Source: CAYVCG01 sp964449985
Lineage (GTDB): Bacteria; Bacillota; Clostridia; Lachnospirales; WRAX01
Length of the DNA stretch: 47,429 nucleotides
NCBI GenBank assembly: GCA_964449985.1
Contig: CAYVCG010000008.1
Location: forward strand, 1 to 47,429
Direction: 5' to 3'
The stretch's first letter is position 1, and each line of letters opens with the position of its first letter. The position numbers were made by a program, and so were the translations under genes. The notes beneath the pieces were generated by a model, which saw only the letters and a list, made by a program, of their open reading frames with translations, searched no databases and was not told the DNA's origin. Shown piece by piece: positions 43,632 through 47,429 of this stretch.

Positions 43632-44435
43632 CTATTCCTCATAAAAATCTCCAAACTGACGAAAACGGTCGTATCTTTCATTAAGCAGTTGCTCCGGTTG
43701 TTTGCCGGATAATATAAGAATATCCTCTAAAAGAGCATGTTTTAAAATATCTGCGGTACGCTCAAAATCATTATCAGCGCCGCCTTGCGCCTCTTCAATA
43801 ATTCTGTCAATAACCTTTAGTTTGAACAAGTCTTTAGCTGTAAGCTTCATAACCTCGGCGGCTTCGTTTGCTCTGGAGCTGTCTTTCCATAAAATGCTGG
43901 CAAAACCTTCCGGCGAAAGAACAGAATAAATAGAATTTTGAAGCATCCAAACCCTGTCTCCAACAGCAAGAGCCAACGCTCCGCCGCTGCCGCCTTCTCC
44001 GATAATAATGGAAATAATCGGTATCCTAAGGCCGGACATCTCCGCAAGGTTTCGCGCTATTGCCTCGCCTTGGCCTCTTTCCTCTGCACTAACGCCGCAA
44101 TACGCGCCGGATGTGTTTATAAACGTTATAACCGGGCGTTTAAACTTTTCTGCCTGCTTCATAAGACGAAGCGCTTTGCGGTAACCCTCAGGGTGAGGCG
44201 AACCAAAATTCCGCATTATATTTTCCTCTGTGGATTGGCCCTTTTGTATGCCGATAACAGTAACAGGCATACCATCAAGCGTTGCTATGCCACCCACAAT
44301 AGCCTTGTCGTCCGCAAAGTTCCTATCACCATGAAACTCTATGAAGCCGTCAAATATATGTTTAATATACTGCAGCGCAGACGGACGATTCAGTTTTCTT
44401 GCGATTTTAATTATGTCGGAAGCGCTGTTACTCAT
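43632..44435 (-). CDS. accA: Acetyl-CoA carboxylase carboxyltransferase subunit alpha
   Basis: I choose the ATG at 44435, preceded by GGAGG eight bases upstream, giving 267 residues. It overlaps the accD stop by eight bases (ATGAGTAA), which couples the translation of two subunits needed in equal amounts. AccA-type crotonase-fold motifs are visible: FIEFHGDRNFADDKAI, PVTVIGIQKG, FGSPHPEGYRKALRLM, TFINTSGAYCGVSAEERGQ and EGGSGGALALAVGD. With AccD it moves the carboxyl group from biotin to acetyl-CoA to make malonyl-CoA. Confidence 0.97.
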   Translation of the reverse strand: MSNSASDIIKIARKLNRPSALQYIKHIFDGFIEFHGDRNFADDKAIVGGIATLDGMPVTVIGIQKGQSTEENIMRNFGSPHPEGYRKALRLMKQAEKFKRPVITFINTSGAYCGVSAEERGQGEAIARNLAEMSGLRIPIISIIIGEGGSGGALALAVGDRVWMLQNSIYSVLSPEGFASILWKDSSRANEAAEVMKLTAKDLFKLKVIDRIIEEAQGGADNDFERTADILKHALLEDILILSGKQPEQLLNERYDRFRQFGDFYEE

Positions 44436-45321
44436 TTGCAACACCTCCGTCAACATTATTTTGCGTGTGCAAAGCCAAAATATGGCTCAAAGTCTTCTTC
44501 ATATCCTCGCGCTTTACAATAGCGTCTATAAAGCCATGATCCAAAACATGCTCTGCTGTTTGGAAGCCATCCGGCAAGGTTTGTCTTATCGTTTGTTCAA
44601 TAACGCGCCTTCCCGCAAAACCGACCAACGCCTTTGGCTCTGCCAAAATAATATCGCCGAGCATAGCAAAGCTGGCAGTAACGCCGCCTGTTGTTGGGTC
44701 AGTCAAAACAGTCACATACAAAAGACCTTTTTCCGAATGCCGTTTTACCGCCGCGCTGACCTTCGCCATCTGCATGAGCGATATTATGCCTTCCTGCATT
44801 CTGGCTCCGCCGGATGCTGTGAAAACAACAACAGGAAGTTCGTTTTCAATTGCATGTTCAAAAGCCCTAGTAATTTTTTCTCCGACAACCGAACCCATAC
44901 TGGCCATAATAAAGTTGGAATCCATAACGCAAATAACGCTTTTTGCACCACCGATTTCGCAAACGCCGGAAACAACAGCATCGTTCAAACCAGTGATCTG
45001 CTTAATCTTTTTGATTTTGTTTTCATAGTCCGGGTAATCCAAAGGGTTTTTGGAAGATAAACCAGAGTCTATCTCAGTAAATGTGTTTTCGTCCACCGTC
45101 AAAGCGATTCTTTCATAAGCGCCAAGACGGAAACATCCGCCACAGCTAGGACAAACGGAATACACTCCCAATTCCTTCTTATATATAGTCTTTCCGCAAC
45201 AAATACATTTTACCCATAAACCGTCAGGAATAATCGGCTCGTTTAAAACATCGTCCTGTTGGTCGTTTTTTTGCACATTAATATTTAACGAAACGTATTT
45301 TTTCTTTTTAAAAAGGTTCAA
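44428..45321 (-). CDS. accD: Acetyl-CoA carboxylase carboxyltransferase subunit beta
   Basis: The 297-residue protein has the AccD zinc finger (Cys39, Cys42, Cys57, Cys60) and the carboxyltransferase motifs GAYERIALTVD, MDSNFIMASMGSVVGEKI, ASGGARMQEG, DPTTGGVTASFAMLGD and GFAGRRVIEQT. It forms the carboxyltransferase heterotetramer with AccA. It starts 5 bases after accC and overlaps accA. The amino end carries a longer basic, Asp/Gln-rich lead of about 30 residues before the zinc finger, common in clostridial AccD. Confidence 0.97.
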   Translation of the reverse strand: MNLFKKKKYVSLNINVQKNDQQDDVLNEPIIPDGLWVKCICCGKTIYKKELGVYSVCPSCGGCFRLGAYERIALTVDENTFTEIDSGLSSKNPLDYPDYENKIKKIKQITGLNDAVVSGVCEIGGAKSVICVMDSNFIMASMGSVVGEKITRAFEHAIENELPVVVFTASGGARMQEGIISLMQMAKVSAAVKRHSEKGLLYVTVLTDPTTGGVTASFAMLGDIILAEPKALVGFAGRRVIEQTIRQTLPDGFQTAEHVLDHGFIDAIVKREDMKKTLSHILALHTQNNVDGGVANE

Positions 45322-45326
45322 TTACA

Positions 45327-46673
45327 TCAAACCCCCAACATCCTGGAAATAAAATTGGTATCAAAGTCACCTTTTACAAAAACTTCATTGTTAAGCAAAT
45401 CAAGTTGAAAATCAATATTTGTTTCTATACCCTTTATAACAAATTCGCTCAAAGCTCGTTTCATTTTTGCTATTGCTTCGTCCCGAGTTGGAGCGTGGGT
45501 TATAACCTTCGCTATCATGGAGTCATAGTATGGCGGGATTGTATATCCTGCAAAAACCGCACTATCCACTCTAAGACCCATATTACCTGCGGGAAGGAAT
45601 AAATAATCAATCATTCCCGGGCAGGGAGCAAAACCACGATCAGGGCATTCGGCATTTATTCTGCATTCAATGGAATGGCCATAAATCGTAACATCGTCCT
45701 GAGTCAGGCTCAAGCGTTCGCCGTTTGCAATGCGTATCTGTTCTTTTACTATATCAATACCTGTAACCATTTCTGTTACAGGGTGTTCCACCTGTATTCT
45801 TGTGTTCATCTCCATGAAATAGAACTTTCCAGTTTTGTCATACAAAAACTCTATCGTTCCTGCGTTTTTATAACCCGCCGCTTTTGCTGCCAAAACAGCC
45901 GCTTCACCCATGGCTTTACGAACCTTGCTGGATATAACAATGGACGGGGCTTCTTCCAAAACCTTCTGGTTTCTTCTTTGCATAGAGCAGTCTCTCTCGC
46001 CCAGATGCACCACATTGCCTAGCTCATCAGCAAGTATTTGCACTTCTATATGCTTTGCATCAGTAATTACTTTTTCTATATAAACTGTATCATCACCGAA
46101 TGCGGCTTTTGCTTCGTTTCTAGCGGAGGTATAAGCGTTTTCTAAATCGTCCTCAGAATGAACGATACGTATACCTTTTCCGCCGCCACCCGCAGATGCC
46201 TTTATCATAACAGGAAAACCGTATTGCTTGGCAAACTCCCCTGCTTCCTCCACGGATTCAATAGCTCCATCGCTACCCGGTATGACAGGAACGCCTGCCC
46301 GAATCATGAGCCTTCTGGCGTTGGCTTTGTTGCCTAAAAGATCTATTGCTTCTGGGTCTGGCCCTATAAATTTTATGTTGCATTCGCCGCACATAGAAGC
46401 GAAAACGCTGTTTTCCGCAAGAAATCCAAAGCCCGGATGTATTGCTTGCGCCTTTGTTTTATACGCGGCGCTTATTATGTTCTGCATGTTTAAGTAGCTG
46501 TCCCTCGCTCTGTTAGAGCCGATACAAACCGCCTCATCCGCTAACTGCGCATGAAGGGCGTCTCTGTCGCATTCGGAAAAAACAGCAACCGTTTGGATGC
46601 CCATTTCTTTACACGCCCTAATAATTCTAACCGCTATTTCGCCGCGGTTTGCTATTAAGATTTTATTAAACAT
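45327..46673 (-). CDS. accC: Biotin carboxylase subunit of acetyl-CoA carboxylase
   Basis: The 448-residue protein has the normal length. The biotin carboxylase amino-terminal domain begins MFNKILIANRGEIAVRIIRA; the ATP-grasp domain has KASAGGGGKGIRIV, EKVITDAKHIEVQ and FYFMEMNTRIQVEHPVTE; the carboxyl domain ends RALSEFVIKGIETNIDF. It carboxylates the biotin on AccB using ATP and bicarbonate, the first half-reaction of fatty-acid synthesis. It starts 24 bases after fabZ. Confidence 0.98.
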   Translation of the reverse strand: MFNKILIANRGEIAVRIIRACKEMGIQTVAVFSECDRDALHAQLADEAVCIGSNRARDSYLNMQNIISAAYKTKAQAIHPGFGFLAENSVFASMCGECNIKFIGPDPEAIDLLGNKANARRLMIRAGVPVIPGSDGAIESVEEAGEFAKQYGFPVMIKASAGGGGKGIRIVHSEDDLENAYTSARNEAKAAFGDDTVYIEKVITDAKHIEVQILADELGNVVHLGERDCSMQRRNQKVLEEAPSIVISSKVRKAMGEAAVLAAKAAGYKNAGTIEFLYDKTGKFYFMEMNTRIQVEHPVTEMVTGIDIVKEQIRIANGERLSLTQDDVTIYGHSIECRINAECPDRGFAPCPGMIDYLFLPAGNMGLRVDSAVFAGYTIPPYYDSMIAKVITHAPTRDEAIAKMKRALSEFVIKGIETNIDFQLDLLNNEVFVKGDFDTNFISRMLGV

Positions 46674-46697
46674 ATGAAACCCCCATACGCTTTTGTT

Positions 46698-47117
46698 TTA
46701 ATCAAACATAAAAGTAAGCTCTGCTTCGCAAACCTTTTTATCCCCAACATATGCTATGCCCTTGCCTACGCCTGCAAGCGTTTTAAGTTTTAATATCTCC
46801 ACCTCAAACCTAAGCGTATCGCCGGGAACGACTTTCGAGCGGAATTTCACCTTATCCAAAGCCGCAAAATAAGCAATTTTGCCCTTATATTCCTCCAACG
46901 ATAAAACAGCACACGCACCAGCCTGAGCCATAGCCTCAACGATCAAAACGCCCGGCATAACCGGTTGAGAAGGGAAGTGCCCCTGAAAAAATTGCTCATT
47001 CATTGTGACGTTTTTCATAGCGACTATGCGCTTGCCGGGTTCTATCTCCAAAACCCTGTCTATCAATAAAAATGGGTAACGATGGGGTATTGTCTCCATT
47101 ATTTGCATAACATCCAT
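46698..47117 (-). CDS. fabZ: 3-hydroxyacyl-ACP dehydratase FabZ
   Basis: The 139-residue hot-dog-fold enzyme carries the catalytic His47 in QGHFPSQPVMPG and Glu61 in IVEAMAQ. It dehydrates beta-hydroxyacyl-ACP in type II fatty-acid elongation. The amino-terminal IMETIPHRYPFLLIDRV block is typical. GAGGGG precedes the ATG. Its position between accB and accC is the usual clostridial order and places it in the malonyl-CoA supply operon, 15 bases after accB. Confidence 0.98.
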   Translation of the reverse strand: MDVMQIMETIPHRYPFLLIDRVLEIEPGKRIVAMKNVTMNEQFFQGHFPSQPVMPGVLIVEAMAQAGACAVLSLEEYKGKIAYFAALDKVKFRSKVVPGDTLRFEVEILKLKTLAGVGKGIAYVGDKKVCEAELTFMFD

Positions 47118-47132
47118 AAAACAACCCCTCCT

Positions 47133-47429
47133 CTAAGCTATAACAAACAAACGCTGACCATATTCAACCATATCTTCGTTTTCAACGAGTATTTCAGCAA
47201 CCGTTCCATCATAACTGCTCTTTATTTCGTTCATAACCTTCATAGCTTCTATGATGCATAAAACATCGCCCTTTTTCACCTTTGAGCCAACCTGAACAAA
47301 CGGCGGCTTATCAGGAGCGGCGCTTTTATAAAACGTTCCTACTAATGGCGCTTCAATAACGTTGCCTTCAATTTTCGGAGGCTTAATTTCAGGAATAATC
47401 GTTTTTGGCTCATCTATAACCTCTGTAAC
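47133..47429 (-). CDS. accB: Biotin carboxyl carrier protein, carboxyl part (cut by window edge)
   Basis: The minus-strand frame from the right edge to the TAG at 47133 encodes 98 residues. It contains the biotinyl-lysine motif EAMKVMNE (Lys64 of the visible part) inside a biotinyl/lipoyl domain (VGTFYKSAAPDKPPFVQVG, then KVKKGDVLCIIEA and GTVAEILVENEDMVEYGQ). It carries the carboxybiotin between AccC and AccA/AccD. The amino-terminal part and the operon promoter are outside the window. Confidence 0.97.
   Translation of the reverse strand, partial: VTEVIDEPKTIIPEIKPPKIEGNVIEAPLVGTFYKSAAPDKPPFVQVGSKVKKGDVLCIIEAMKVMNEIKSSYDGTVAEILVENEDMVEYGQRLFVIA

Noticed and set aside
43938..45060. Long plus-strand frames of 194 and 239 codons across accA/accD
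   Set aside because: They overlap highly conserved minus-strand genes, have low-quality Cys/Arg-rich sequence and no ribosome binding site.

Overview
The window looks like a chromosomal segment of an anaerobic, low-to-mid GC Gram-positive of the class Clostridia (Bacillota). Supporting this are exported proteins with S-layer homology (SLH) domains, strong AGGAGG-type ribosome binding sites, rubrerythrin, a clostridial-type accB-fabZ-accC-accD-accA fatty-acid operon, AddA/PcrA helicases and a YerC/TrpR-like regulator next to pcrA. I cannot name a genus from sequence alone. Nearly everything is on the minus strand; only two genes are read on the plus strand (29950-31176 and 38588-38824). No tRNA, rRNA, CRISPR array, transposase or phage gene was seen.

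Layout. 1-1915: amino-terminal part of a large secreted surface protein running off the left edge. 2598-4214: pyrG. 4424-8781: SLH-domain exported proteins, one of them split by an assembly gap of about 100 N at 7705-7804. 8923-10831: two tandem paralogous lipoprotein cyclophilins. 11031-12080: a zinc-ribbon, Gln/Pro-rich membrane protein. 12162-12303: a likely MITE. 12311-14056: NlpC/P60 hydrolase and LD-carboxypeptidase. 14119-29766: a nine-gene Hsp70-like operon. 29950-31176: a divergent DUF4272 gene. 31250-38330: addA, an unknown gene, pcrA and yerC. 38588-41392: a small Cys-pair protein, a sugar isomerase-like protein and an acyl-CoA ligase. 41538-42434: a secreted Ig-like protein behind a long structured leader. 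43034-47429: rubrerythrin and the acetyl-CoA carboxylase/fabZ operon, with accB cut by the right edge.

The most interesting region is 14119-29766. A sigma-A-like promoter at 29810-29838 and an intrinsic terminator at 14076-14117 bracket nine tightly spaced genes. In transcription order they are: a membrane-anchored coiled-coil protein, an Ig-like protein, a large helical-repeat protein (these two resembling a split DUF5717 protein), a DnaK-like Hsp70, a large helical protein ending in a GrpE-like domain, an Hsp70 relative with eroded ATPase motifs, a third Hsp70, a fourth Hsp70 fused to a von Willebrand A (vWA) domain, and a TPR protein. No J-domain protein is present. This reads as a dedicated, self-contained chaperone machine with its own nucleotide-exchange-like component and a membrane anchor. 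Its substrate is unknown. The cell-wall hydrolase genes directly downstream, possibly expressed by readthrough, and the many surface proteins nearby make an envelope role one hypothesis; a stress or conflict role is another.

Other points of note are an addA gene without addB beside it, and a leader of about 460 nt before the Ig-like exported protein. Two of that leader's hairpins contain G-U pairs only on the transcribed strand and a third has a GNRA loop only on that strand.
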